Source of the DNA: Paracyclopina nana
Taxonomy: Eukaryota; Arthropoda; Copepoda; Cyclopoida; Cyclopettidae
Length of the DNA: 64,000 bases
Direction: 5' to 3'
Assembly: GCA_019096065.1 (NCBI GenBank)
Contig: JAGUCH010000001.1
Span: 17,608,001-17,672,000 of the forward strand
The notes under the pieces were generated by a model. That model was not told the DNA's origin. It worked only from the letters and a program-made list of their open reading frames with translations, and ran no database searches. Of this stretch, positions 35,101 to 41,600 are shown piece by piece (position 1 is the stretch's first letter; each line of letters opens with the position of its first letter). The translations under genes and the position numbers were made by a program.

Positions 35101-36025
35101 AGCTAGCCAAAAGTCTAAGTAGCCAAAAGTCTGGTAGGCCAAAATTGTTCATTTTGGCCTGATAAACCAAGAGTCGCCATGGCCTAAAGTCTAGATATTC
35201 AGAATGCTTATGTCAAAGTCTGTCAAAGTCTAACAAAGTCTAACAAAGTCTGATAGAGTCTGCCAAGGTCTGCCCAAGTCTGCCAAAGTCTGTCAAAGTC
35301 TGTCAAAGTCTGTCAAAGTCTGTTTAAGTCTGTCAAAGTCTACCAAAGTCCGCCAAAGTCTGTCAAAGTCTAAGTAGTCTGCTAAAGTCTGTCAAAGTCT
35401 GTCTAAGTCTGTCAAAGTCTGCCAAGGTCTGTAAGAGCCTGCCAAAGTCTGTTAAAGTCTGCCAAATCCTGTCAAAGTCTGCCAAAGTCTAACAAAGTCT
35501 GTCAAAGTCTGTCAAAGTCTGTCAAAGTCTGTCAAAGTCTGTCAAAGTCTGTCAAAGTCTGTCAAAGTCTGTCAAAGCCTTTCAAAGTCTTATATAGTCT
35601 GTCAAAGTCTGCCAAAGTCTGTCAAAGTCTCATAAAGCCAGTCAAAGTCTGCCAAAGTCTTCTTTTTACAAGTCTTCAAGGCTAAGTCTACAAGGCCAAA
35701 ATTAGTAGTCTAAGTTACTTAAATCTGCCAAAAATTGGATTAATTTATGAAGGCTTAAGAACTTGAAAGCTGCCAGAAGCTTAACTTATACCAAATCTGG
35801 CCAGAATTTAAAAGTGATTTTTTTTGGATGATACTTATTTTCATTGGGGTCGATGGTGCAGAACGGAAAGTTTTCGGCGGCTGCAATTTGCGTTTTGGTC
35901 AGGACGTTGAAAAAGGTGGATTTGCCCACATTTGGAAGTCCGACGATGCCACACTTCAAATTGGTGCCCATTCGGCCGATAATGGCGGGCTTTTCTTCCA
36001 CAACTTCCTTCTTTTTGGGGGGCAT
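4957..36025 (-). CDS. OLA1: Obg-like ATPase 1 (OLA1/YchF), complete multi-exon gene
   Basis: Nine coding segments join in frame to 398 residues (human about 396) with one of two alternative exon 5s: 36025-35839, 27168-27108, 21328-21201, 19056-18884, 17965-17888 or 17846-17769, 17588-17491, 13568-13428, 5350-5254, 5190-4957. OLA1 is a cytosolic P-loop ATPase of the Obg/TRAFAC class, tied to translation and stress responses. Visible motifs: Walker [10 protein letters not shown] (29-37), G3 DIAGLVKG (93-100), NLSE (229-232) in place of NKxD, which gives ATP preference, SGA (262-264), and the C-terminal TGS domain with [12 protein letters not shown] and GDIIFFKFN. All introns are GT-AG except the first coding one. 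No inactivating change is seen. Confidence 0.96.
5254..5350 (-). CDS. OLA1: OLA1 coding exon 8
   Basis: 97 bp encoding [19 protein letters not shown] and [13 protein letters not shown], entering the TGS domain. Acceptor tttttccag/C, donor CAG/GTGCAA. Human has ALPKIIKAGFAALQLQYFFT at this place. Confidence 0.93.
6130..6500. repeat. Dispersed repeat related to 20.2-21.2 kb
   Basis: Blocks such as cagcttggcgccaaatag, atatctcaatcggcattt and agtttggtgc recur in the same order in the array at 20.27-21.17 kb, in a more diverged form here. Confidence 0.6.
7610..7960. repeat. About 19-20-bp minisatellite (gctattttaatagaaaatg)
   Basis: About 15 degenerate repeats alternate between aatagaaaatgtgctattt and aatacaaaatgggctattt versions, which suggests a higher-order doublet. 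Confidence 0.85.
8524..8586. mobile_element. Left piece of a MITE split by the Helitron-like element
   Basis: ggctttctaattttacgcc onward matches the left (reverse-complement) end of the intact copy at 58868-59296. The match breaks at 8586/8587 and resumes at 12737. Confidence 0.8.
9121..9222. mobile_element. 102-bp Tc1/mariner-type MITE inside Helitron copy 1
   Basis: Terminal inverted repeats (CAAAATGCGGCTCCAAAAAT at the left; CAGAGTGCAGCTCCAAAAT read inward from the right) are flanked by TA. Helitron copy 2 has the uninterrupted sequence gacagtattttaatgc near 30.37 kb, so the insertion and its TA duplication are seen directly. Confidence 0.85.
11695..11760 (+). repeat. tRNA-like module in Helitron copy 1
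   Basis: The A-box-like tggcttaatgg, a perfect 5-bp anticodon-stem pair (cacttgtattcaaagtg) and the B-box-like gggttccaatc are in tRNA order and spacing. No convincing acceptor stem is seen, so this is tRNA-derived rather than a working tRNA. Confidence 0.55.
12119..12175 (+). repeat. tRNA-like module in Helitron copy 1
   Basis: ggtagagcgtccgacttgt followed by the B box gggttcagacccc. It is similar in layout to the module at 11.7 kb and truncated at the A box. Confidence 0.5.
12374..12399. other. Perfect 11-bp-stem hairpin in Helitron copy 1
   Basis: gcccagtggcc / ggccactgggc separated by 3 bases. Copy 2 has a shortened version, cagcccagtcactgggctg, near 28432-28450. Confidence 0.85.
12520..12590 (+). 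repeat. tRNA-like module near the Helitron 5' end (copy 1)
   Basis: gatggctcagtgacagagtg (A box) and ctggttcaaaccc (B box). The same module lies at the same relative place and orientation in copy 2 (28248-28320, minus), so it belongs to the family. Confidence 0.6.
12737..13076. mobile_element. Right piece of the MITE split by the Helitron-like element
   Basis: Continues the match to the intact copy at 58868-59296 (reverse complement), including tggtaggcaactcttgcgaa, and ends near agcagcataattg. Confidence 0.85.
13428..13568 (-). CDS. OLA1: OLA1 coding exon 7
   Basis: 141 bp encoding [39 protein letters not shown] and CEETKCT. It contains the G5-like SGA. Acceptor gttttttgcag, donor CGAG/GTGAAA. 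Confidence 0.95.
13774..13962. repeat. 189-bp imperfect palindrome
   Basis: Arms of about 92 bp, roughly 85% matched by eye: tatttcgagctggggcatgt and ggattttaaaatggg on the left pair with their complements on the right, around a short centre near agcccgagcctgcgagggct. It would form a long hairpin in RNA or cruciform DNA. Confidence 0.85.
14139..14207 (+). repeat. tRNA-like sequence (degenerate)
   Basis: catggcatagtggtcagagc (A box) and agggttcaaaccccag (B box). The order resembles tRNA-Gln, but the anticodon and acceptor stems do not pair well. Probably a tRNA pseudogene within the TIR element. Confidence 0.5.
14279..14347 (+). repeat. tRNA-like sequence (degenerate)
   Basis: The acceptor-like GTTTCCA pairs at 6 of 7 positions with TGGAAGA, and the D arm GCTC/GAGT is intact. 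The anticodon loop would read TTGCTGA (GCT), the B box is ggttcaaatct, and the T stem is poor. A working tRNA is doubtful. Confidence 0.45.
14690..15045. repeat. About 85-bp AT-rich tandem array
   Basis: Four to five units built on aaaagtcttagcaagacat, then tacaatactaaaactg, then cttataattgtcttaaactt. Confidence 0.8.
17491..17588 (-). CDS. OLA1: OLA1 coding exon 6
   Basis: 98 bp encoding [20 protein letters not shown] and [13 protein letters not shown]. It carries NLSE, the nucleotide-specificity motif that distinguishes OLA1 from GTPases. Acceptor ttcttcctag, donor TG/GTGAGC. Confidence 0.95.
17769..17846 (-). CDS. OLA1: OLA1 alternative exon 5b
   Basis: 78 bp (26 codons), phase 0 to 0, acceptor taattatttcag/GAGG, weaker donor GAA/GTACTT. 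It encodes [11 protein letters not shown] then [15 protein letters not shown]. It has 13 of 26 residues identical to exon 5a, with most other changes conservative, and the same length and phases. Only 41 bp separate it from 5a, so splicing 5a to 5b is unlikely and the two look mutually exclusive. Confidence 0.9.
17888..17965 (-). CDS. OLA1: OLA1 alternative exon 5a
   Basis: 78 bp (26 codons), phase 0 to 0, acceptor gtaatttag/GATGG, strong donor GAT/GTAAGC. It encodes [11 protein letters not shown] then [15 protein letters not shown] and joins equally well to exon 4 (KQEY) and exon 6 (VELLNKHLF). It aligns with human residues around [20 protein letters not shown]. Confidence 0.9.
17966..18883 (-). 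other. OLA1: OLA1 intron 4, containing a foldback of about 720 bp
   Basis: Between exon 4 and exon 5a. Imperfect inverted arms lie at about 18046-18275 and 18475-18765: aagggtcaatt pairs with aattgaccctt, taagtgtgaaataagttg with its complement at 18590-18608, and aagtttgctgattg with caatcagcaaactt. Folding would loop out most of the intron and bring the exon 4 donor close to exon 5a. Confidence 0.75.
18884..19056 (-). CDS. OLA1: OLA1 coding exon 4
   Basis: 173 bp encoding [20 protein letters not shown] and [19 protein letters not shown], ending KQEY in phase 0 with donor TAT/GTAAGT. This is the start of the coiled-coil/helical domain. It feeds either of the two alternative exon 5s. Confidence 0.95.
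19057..21200 (-). other. OLA1: OLA1 intron 3
   Basis: A 2.1-kb intron. Its 20.27-21.17 kb part is a three-unit tandem repeat. No gene is recognised in the rest. Confidence 0.75.
20270..21170. repeat. Tandem repeat of 220-330-bp units, about 3 copies
   Basis: Units start near gaaaagaaaagcgaatctgc (about 20280, 20606, 20828) and share tttttatgggcaaattgcgc, atctcaatcgacatttttcc and agcctagatctcattttcc. The middle unit has an internal deletion. Related single-copy DNA lies at 6130-6500. Confidence 0.85.
21201..21328 (-). CDS. OLA1: OLA1 coding exon 3
   Basis: 128 bp encoding [18 protein letters not shown] (G3 region), then [20 protein letters not shown]. Acceptor tttttgtag/C, donor TGCA/GTGAGT. 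It follows a stretch of long tandem repeats on the low-coordinate side of intron 2. Confidence 0.95.
21700..22790. repeat. About 320-bp tandem array, 4 units
   Basis: The anchor gcaatcaagtaacatgg and variants recur near 21740, 22070, 22384 and 22711, followed by tttcccaaatctctgaagtt and fixed spacing. Confidence 0.88.
23570..25010. repeat. About 165-bp tandem array, 9 units, with 308-bp higher-order repeat
   Basis: The anchor cagaaaattga recurs near 23642, 23805, 23970, 24113, 24279, 24421, 24583, 24747 and 24912. Spacings alternate 165/143/166/142 in the middle, so a two-unit block of about 308 bp was itself duplicated. Shared text includes ggtcaaagagtcgaattttt and aaataaataagccatgat. Confidence 0.9.
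26937..26995. repeat. Block shared with 31.6 kb
   Basis: agcgaggctctcagttcatg and following bases match 31601-31650. An earlier block, gcacgcccacaatttacag (26728-26746), also recurs at 31386. The pair suggests a diverged duplicated segment on either side of exon 2. Confidence 0.65.
27108..27168 (-). CDS. OLA1: OLA1 coding exon 2
   Basis: 61 bp encoding (S)[19 protein letters not shown](S), matching human RVPVPDERFDFLC. Donor AG/GTGAGA is canonical. The acceptor is the AC of the AT-AC intron. Confidence 0.93.
28248..28320 (-). repeat. tRNA-like module in Helitron copy 2
   Basis: The minus strand reads gatggctcagtgacagagtg then ccctggttcaaacccc, the counterpart of 12520-12590. Confidence 0.6.
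28729..28798 (-). repeat. Second tRNA-like module in Helitron copy 2
   Basis: The minus strand reads gatagctcagtgacagagt (a good D arm) and ccaggttcaaatcctgg (a perfect 5-bp T stem and loop). The acceptor stem is only partly paired. This is the best-preserved tRNA-like fold in the window. Confidence 0.6.
30956..31190. mobile_element. 235-bp hAT-type MITE inside Helitron copy 2
   Basis: Inverted ends (TAGTTCAACTGAATATCAGA at the left; TAGTTTAACTATGTTATAAG read inward from the right, then shared GAGAGAGCG) are flanked by the 8-bp duplication GCAACTAC. Helitron copy 1 has a single GCAACTAC at the equivalent site near 8740. An 8-bp duplication and a TAG start fit hAT. Confidence 0.85.
31367..33390. 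other. Intron DNA without recognised gene
   Basis: Within the OLA1 AT-AC intron. It begins with the block shared with 26.7-27.0 kb; the rest is unique-looking AT-rich DNA. No conserved open frame is seen. Confidence 0.6.
33400..35660. repeat. GTCAAAGTC-based composite minisatellite, 2.3 kb
   Basis: About 22 near-perfect 15-bp units (agtcaaagtcaagtg) at 33665-34000 are flanked by degenerate relatives: aagaaagtcatagtca (34.2-34.5 kb), aaaagtcaagttggcc (34.55-35.2 kb) and a 10-12-bp array gtctgtcaaa (35.21-35.66 kb). The 15-bp unit is a multiple of three and stop-free in several frames, so long open frames there are artefacts. It lies directly downstream of OLA1 coding exon 1. Confidence 0.95.
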
Positions 36026-36035
36026 TTTTGGGCGC
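35839..36035 (-). CDS. OLA1: OLA1 coding exon 1 (ATG at 36025)
   Basis: Acceptor ttttttgcag, ten bases of leader, then [20 protein letters not shown] and the Walker [14 protein letters not shown], ending FCTIDPNE plus one base of the next codon. The ATG is set by homology (MPPKK start in animals). Confidence 0.95.
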
Positions 36036-36169
36036 CTGCAAAAAAGCAACACTTTCACTTTAGCCAATTTTGACAGCGACCAAAACGAGGGCCGAGTCCG
36101 CGAAATTGAGCGAAAAAACACTTTTAGGAAATTGAGAAAAGTGCGCATTCGATGTGGAAATGAACTTAC

Positions 36170-36300
36170 TTTTATGAAGAATTCCTTAAAAATGGGCGAA
36201 AATAGCTTTAAAAGTTGAAAAGGATTTGAAGCCGCTTCCTTCTGCCAAGTCCACATGGACGACCAGAGGAACGCCAAATTTACTTATTTATTACAAAAAC
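36170..36300 (-). promoter_or_regulatory. OLA1: OLA1 5'UTR exon and proximal promoter (inferred)
   Basis: A consensus donor (AAAA/GTAAGTTC) with last exon base 36170 faces an acceptor (ttttttgcag) ending at 36036 just before the ATG exon. This implies a 134-bp intron in the 5'UTR. The transcription start is not identifiable, and no clear TATA box is seen. Confidence 0.45.
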
Positions 36301-39300
36301 TAACTTAAACCTAATTACTTTAGTCGTAAAAAATAAAAAAATTAAATTATATTTTTTATTTTGAAGTATTAGTTTTATTAATAACGGTTTAACTAAACTT
36401 TCTTTGTCGTTTTTCAAGTTTGCAGAGCGCGCTGCTTTTCCTCTGGTTCAACGAATGTTTACATTCAGACTTGGTTCGGCGAAAATCCGCTAGAGCGGAA
36501 AAACGCGCGAAAATTCAAACGCGCTAGACTCCTCCAATAAAAAAAGACTACTCTACAAAATCCTGCACTTTTCTACGAGAAAATTTAATGGAAAAAAAAG
36601 ACTTAATTTCGTTTTTTTCCATTTCTTTTTTCGTGTTTTTTTATTTAGCGAACAAATTGCTCGGGTAAGCATCTGTAATTAAAGAAAGGGTGAACACACC
36701 ATAAAATGGTTGTTTCTTGGGAACCTCAGTGACCTGCTGACTCTAAATGGAGATTTTTTAATTAGAGGGCGTGCAAAGGGTGTGAAGTTCATTAGCACCA
36801 AATGACAACCTCTGTCCATTTGGCGGAAGAAAAAGAACTGGAAGAAGGACAACAAGAGTCACGTGACACATTTCTTTTCCACCGTGGGAACAGCAAGCTC
36901 TCGAAAAAACTCAATCAGGTGTAAATCAGCCTAGAGGCACTGAAAAAAGGTGGTAAGCTTCCGCTCCCGGCCGCCAGGTGGCGCTTGCTGGCTCTTTTCC
37001 AGCTTGAGAGCAAGATTCAGGCAGCTCGGTCCCATGGTTTGACAGTCATATATCAAGGATGTGTCCAACCCTTGTGACAGGTTAAACAACTGCTGCTACC
37101 TTGTTACATTGAGGTTACACAGCGTGAGTCTGGAATGTTTCGCCGTGTTGAGACAAAAGCTCCCGCTTTTCTCGACATCACCAAGGTTGAAGTAGAACAA
37201 ATGAGCACTTTTTGCCCTGGGAAGAAAAGGGATACTCTTTTTTTTCGGCTCATTTTTCCGCCAAGTTCCTCCATCGAGTTAACGATCGTTAAGATGTTCT
37301 TTTCTCTTTGCAAGTTGGGCGGAAAGTTGTCGGGAATCTTCTTCCTTTTGGGGGCGTATTCCCTGCACAATGGGGCATAAAATGAGGAAAAAATGCTCAC
37401 ATCGTTCAATGCTGAAAGGCATCGCTGCAAAATCACTGTTTTTGGTGATTTAGTTGAGTGGCGCGATGGCAATTCGGTATGGTCTTCCGTGCGGCGGGGG
37501 CGTGGTTCGAGACCCCTATTGAGCTTTCTTTTACTGCTTCTTTTCGAAATCACCGCAATAGACGAGGATTGTTTTCTTCGTTGAAAAAGGCTGGTTTTTG
37601 AAATGTCAATCAACTTTTATGCTAATTTCATAATTGCTTGTCAAGCTAAAATACTGCTCATTACCTCGTCAAAGGGTTTTCAAGACTCAGCCTAATTATG
37701 TCCGGAACAACAACAACAACTACAAAGAAGTAACTGTGAGCAACATTGGCTTTTTTTCCATGGCCAATTGCAAATCAGCATCGAGGCTGTTTGTCCGCGA
37801 TGATTGACAGCAGAAAAGCCCGAATTGAATACAGGGTGGTTGTACCACATTTGAAGAAAGAGGCACCCTGTAAAAAGTGTCAAAACAGAAAGATGGCGGC
37901 GAGTGATAATATGACAGAGCACTTTTCACAGCATTTCGCATCTGATAAAAATGAGTCCATTAGTGCGCTATTAATTTCAGCTGTTTGTTTACGTTTCAGC
38001 TGACGGGTCCAAAAAGGGCTACCAGACCTTCAACACTGAATCTCACTCCTTAATTACAATTCTAAACTAGTCAATATTTCAAGGGGCTTTTAAGCCCATT
38101 AAAAACTTTAAAAAGTCATATAGTATTTTTAAGTCTTTTCTAAATTAAGGCAATTTTTAGGCATACTAAACTTAAGAAATGTCCTTTAAGTCCCTTAATG
38201 GACTTTTAAGTCTCATCAAAAACATTAAAAAGTCATATTTAAGCCTAGCAACTATTTTTAAATATTATCAAAATTAAGGCATAAAAAACTTAATAAATGT
38301 CCTAGCTAAGAATTTTTTGAATTTTTCATAATTGGAATCAGGGCATTTATTGACATTTATCAAATTGAAAAAAATTAGTTTAATCTTTCTTTTTCTTAAG
38401 ATTTTGGTCAGTTTTGGTCCGAGCATCGTAAATTAGGTCGGGTTTTTTGGAAGCCAATCAATTCTAGGTAAGAAATCGCAGGAGCAGCCAAACTTCAAGT
38501 TTTCGACGTAAATGCACTTTTCACGAATTTTTCCCCAATTTTTCTTCAGCTCTCCTCCTTTGAGAATCAGTGGGCGGAGGTCAAGTCCGGTAGTCAATCG
38601 ATTCCGCCAAAAAACCAAATTGGCCCACTTTGAAACGCCCGACCGGAATTTTTTTAACGCGAAAGCGCCGCGCGTCAATTTGTCAAAATGAGCGTTGATT
38701 CGGTGATGGATGATGATAACCTCTTTTTTTGAGCACGCTTTTTCCCCACTATTTTTATTTCGTTTCTCACAGTGCACAGTGGGTCCCGTTGAAGCATTTT
38801 CCTCCATTTCTGATTTTTCGTCAAATCGGCAGTGCATTAGCAAAGCCCCTAAATGACTGTAAAACTCGAACTTTTAACTCTTTCTAGCAAAGTCTTACGC
38901 ACATCCACGCACTTTTTTTGCAATTCAACCCTGTTCATATTACTTTTTCTCTAATTTGACAGTGTTATAGGTTGGACAACCTTGGACATAAAAAGTTCTG
39001 CTAATATTTGGTTTAGTTTTACATGCAAATAGAAGAGTCATCTTTTTGGGTCAATTTTGACACTTATTTTAAATGAAATCCTGTTCTCTTGAGGCCTAAA
39101 ATACTTAAACTAACTCTAATTAAAGGCTTCAACCAAAAAAAATTATAGTTCTAATGGAACAGTTGAAGCTTGTAGCCACTTTTTGACATTTCTTTTTTCT
39201 TAGATTTTTTTTAGCAAATTCGGGTTGCTTCTCAAAAATGATCTTCATTTCACAAATCAAATTGAATTTAGAGCCTTTTAAATGGCCATTTCTGATCACC

Positions 39301-39689
39301 AAGAACCCATAGGAACTATTATAAGATAAAAAAGTGTTTGAAACTGGATTTCATAATTTAGCTGAAATGGAGAAATAAGGGTCTCCGTGGCCCACTGTGC
39401 AGTGGGGAATTTATGCGGAAAAGTGCAATTTTCATTCATAAGTGAGTGTGAAATTTGAGAGCCTTGAAATCATCGCAGTGGGTGGGCATATTCCCCACCA
39501 GCCTGAAAATCCTTAAAAGAATTCATATTTTCGAGGAGGGCTCGTGTTATTTTAATGTCACTTCTCAAGCTGCCAATTTTCAAATTGTTACTACATGTGT
39601 AATAATTGTACTCGTCTATCCCGCAATAATAAGGCTGCTGAAGTTGTGGCCACATTTTTAAGGCGCCAGCTACAAAAAAAAAGATGCGA

Positions 39690-40010
39690 GGGTAAATCAC
39701 TTAAACGCCAATAAAAAAAAGGATTTTGACCTATTCTAGCTTAAAAACAGAAGGATTTTGGTTTTTGTTGCTTTTTAATCACATAAACGCAAGTTGCTTC
39801 CATAAAAAAAAAGGATTTTGACCTTTTTTAATTTTAAAAATGAAGGATTTTGCTTTTTGTTTTTTTTATCACTTTAACTCAAGTTGCTTCAATTAAAAAG
39901 GATTTTGACCTTTTTTAATCTTAAAAATGAAGGATTTTACTTTTAACTGTTTTTATTTTTATCACTTAAACACAATTAGCTTCAATTTAAAAAAAGATTT
40001 TGGCCTAATT
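39690..40010. repeat. About 100-bp tandem array (aaggattttgacc)
   Basis: Three to four units share aaaaaaggattttgacct and aaatgaaggattttgctttt and atcacttaaactcaagttgc. Confidence 0.75.
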
Positions 40011-40649
40011 TTAGCTTTTAATGTAGAATTATGATTTTGATTTTTTTTCAAAGGTTCTTCAAAAAAATTAACAAGGATTTGATCATTTTTAAAAAAATCA
40101 AATATTGCAATCATTTTTAATGAAGGTTAAAAAATATTAAAAAACAGGGGTTTTAAGCCTGAAATCAAGCAGCATAATTATGTCACAGCCTATGAATAAT
40201 TTGAGTGTTAAAAATGATTGAGGTCATGGCCTCTCACATCTGCTCACTTTTGGAAGCATTTCATGGTTGGTTGGGAGTGGTGATGTACAGTATTGATATT
40301 TTTGGTCAACTTAAGAGAGAGATAAGGAAGTTGAACTTGGGTTAGTTAGGGGTGAAATTGATGCATCAAAATAAGTAGTCGTGCAGCTGCTGCTGCTTTT
40401 GGGTAATGATGTCTTCGAATTCCGGCCATTTTTGTCCGCTCCTCCATCATCGGCTCGTTTGACAACAAGAAGCCGCGAAAATTCTACAGTTCTGCCACAC
40501 ATCAATTCTGTGTTGGGGTGTCACACAGAGATCAGCTGACACGTGCCAAACATTTGAGACGATCCCAATTAGGACAAGTACTTACCCGAAATCCTGGAAC
40601 AGAACTGTAACGGACGCATAAATTTGGGATGTTCAGATATTTTTTTAAT

Positions 40650-41600
40650 ATAATTAGAAATGTTGTGTCGACATCAAAATATGTTATGTTACCGTAAAAA
40701 TCAGTTATGTTTACTTAAAAATCAGTTATGTTTACTTAAAAATAATGATTCAATACAAATCGATTATAATTCAATACAAATCAGTCATGTTTATGGAAAA
40801 ATCAGTCATGTTCAACTAAAAATCAGTCATGTTTTCATAATTATAGGTAATGTTCATATAAAAATCCACTATGCTTACACAAAAATCAGAGACGTTTTAA
40901 ATAGAATTCAGTTATGTTTTCATAAAAATCAGTTATGTTTAAATAGAAATCTGTCATTATTTCATAATAATTGAACATGGTAATGTTCGAATAAAAATCG
41001 GCTATGGTTATGTTAAAATCAGCAATGTTTTCATAAAAATAAATTATGTTTAAATAAAAATCCGATATGCATAAATAAAAATCAGCTCTGTTTTATACAA
41101 AATAATCACTTCATGCTTTCATAAAAATTGGTTGTATTTAAATGTTGATGATTGTTACTAAAACATTGATGATTTTTACTACAGCAGTGATGATTTAGAC
41201 TTGAACATTGTTGATTTAGACTAAAACATCGCTGATTTTCATGAAAACATCCTTGATTATTTTTAAGTACATTTTCAATTTTTCTTAAAACATCACCTAA
41301 CTGAATTGAATTAAAACAGGCCTGATTTGTATTTAAACATAAGCGGAAGTTTCAATTGCAATCTATAATATTTTAAATTAAATCTGCATGAAAATCAGAG
41401 ATACTTCCTAATTCAAAAGCTATTAGCCAAATCAAAAGATATTTGTCAACTCAAAGATTTTTGTCAGCTCAAAGATATTTGTCAGTTCAAAAATATTTCA
41501 ATAATCAATAAAAAAGCAATTTGAGTCATCAATCTCATTTTTCTACACTCAAAGATATTATCAAGATATTTTTTTCATACTATTTCTGGATTCAAAGATA
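40650..41600. repeat. AT-rich minisatellites (atcagttatgttta; acattgatgattt; caaagatatttgtcag)
   Basis: Three neighbouring degenerate arrays. 40650-41110 is built on aaaaatcagttatgttt (about 17-20 bp), 41130-41330 on aaaacattgatgattt, and 41440-41600 on tcaaagatatttgtcag. Confidence 0.8.

Larger units (their letters stand above)
27169..35838 (-). other. OLA1: OLA1 intron with AT-AC ends (8.67 kb), U2-type sequence
   Basis: Exon 1 reads ...DPNE then A/ATAAGTATC. The next exon reads ttcttccagATAC/GT CGT GTT. Only AT-AC removal restores the conserved DPNE-S-RVPVP in frame. The sole nearby GT (AATAA/GTATC) with the cag acceptor would shift frame. The donor ATAAGT resembles the U2-type GTAAGT with G1 changed to A, and not the U12 ATATCC. 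A pyrimidine tract precedes the acceptor. The intron holds a Helitron-like element and AGTC arrays. Confidence 0.72.

Noticed and set aside
35833-35840. Ordinary GT donor (AATAA/GTATC) for the first OLA1 coding intron
   Set aside because: With the available acceptor it would shift the frame and lose the conserved DPNESRVPVP; kept only as an alternative needing a hidden microexon.
35828-36218. Plus-strand frames opposite OLA1 exon 1
   Set aside because: Shadow frames of the conserved OLA1 coding strand.
37448-37530. tRNA-like sequence with a perfect B box (ggttcgagacc) and A-box-like tggcgcgatgg
   Set aside because: The T stem, anticodon stem and acceptor stem do not pair; probably coincidental promoter-box similarity.
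37104-37613. 169-codon minus-strand open frame upstream of OLA1
   Set aside because: No recognisable domain, very basic and low-complexity composition, no splice or polyadenylation context. Treated as chance.
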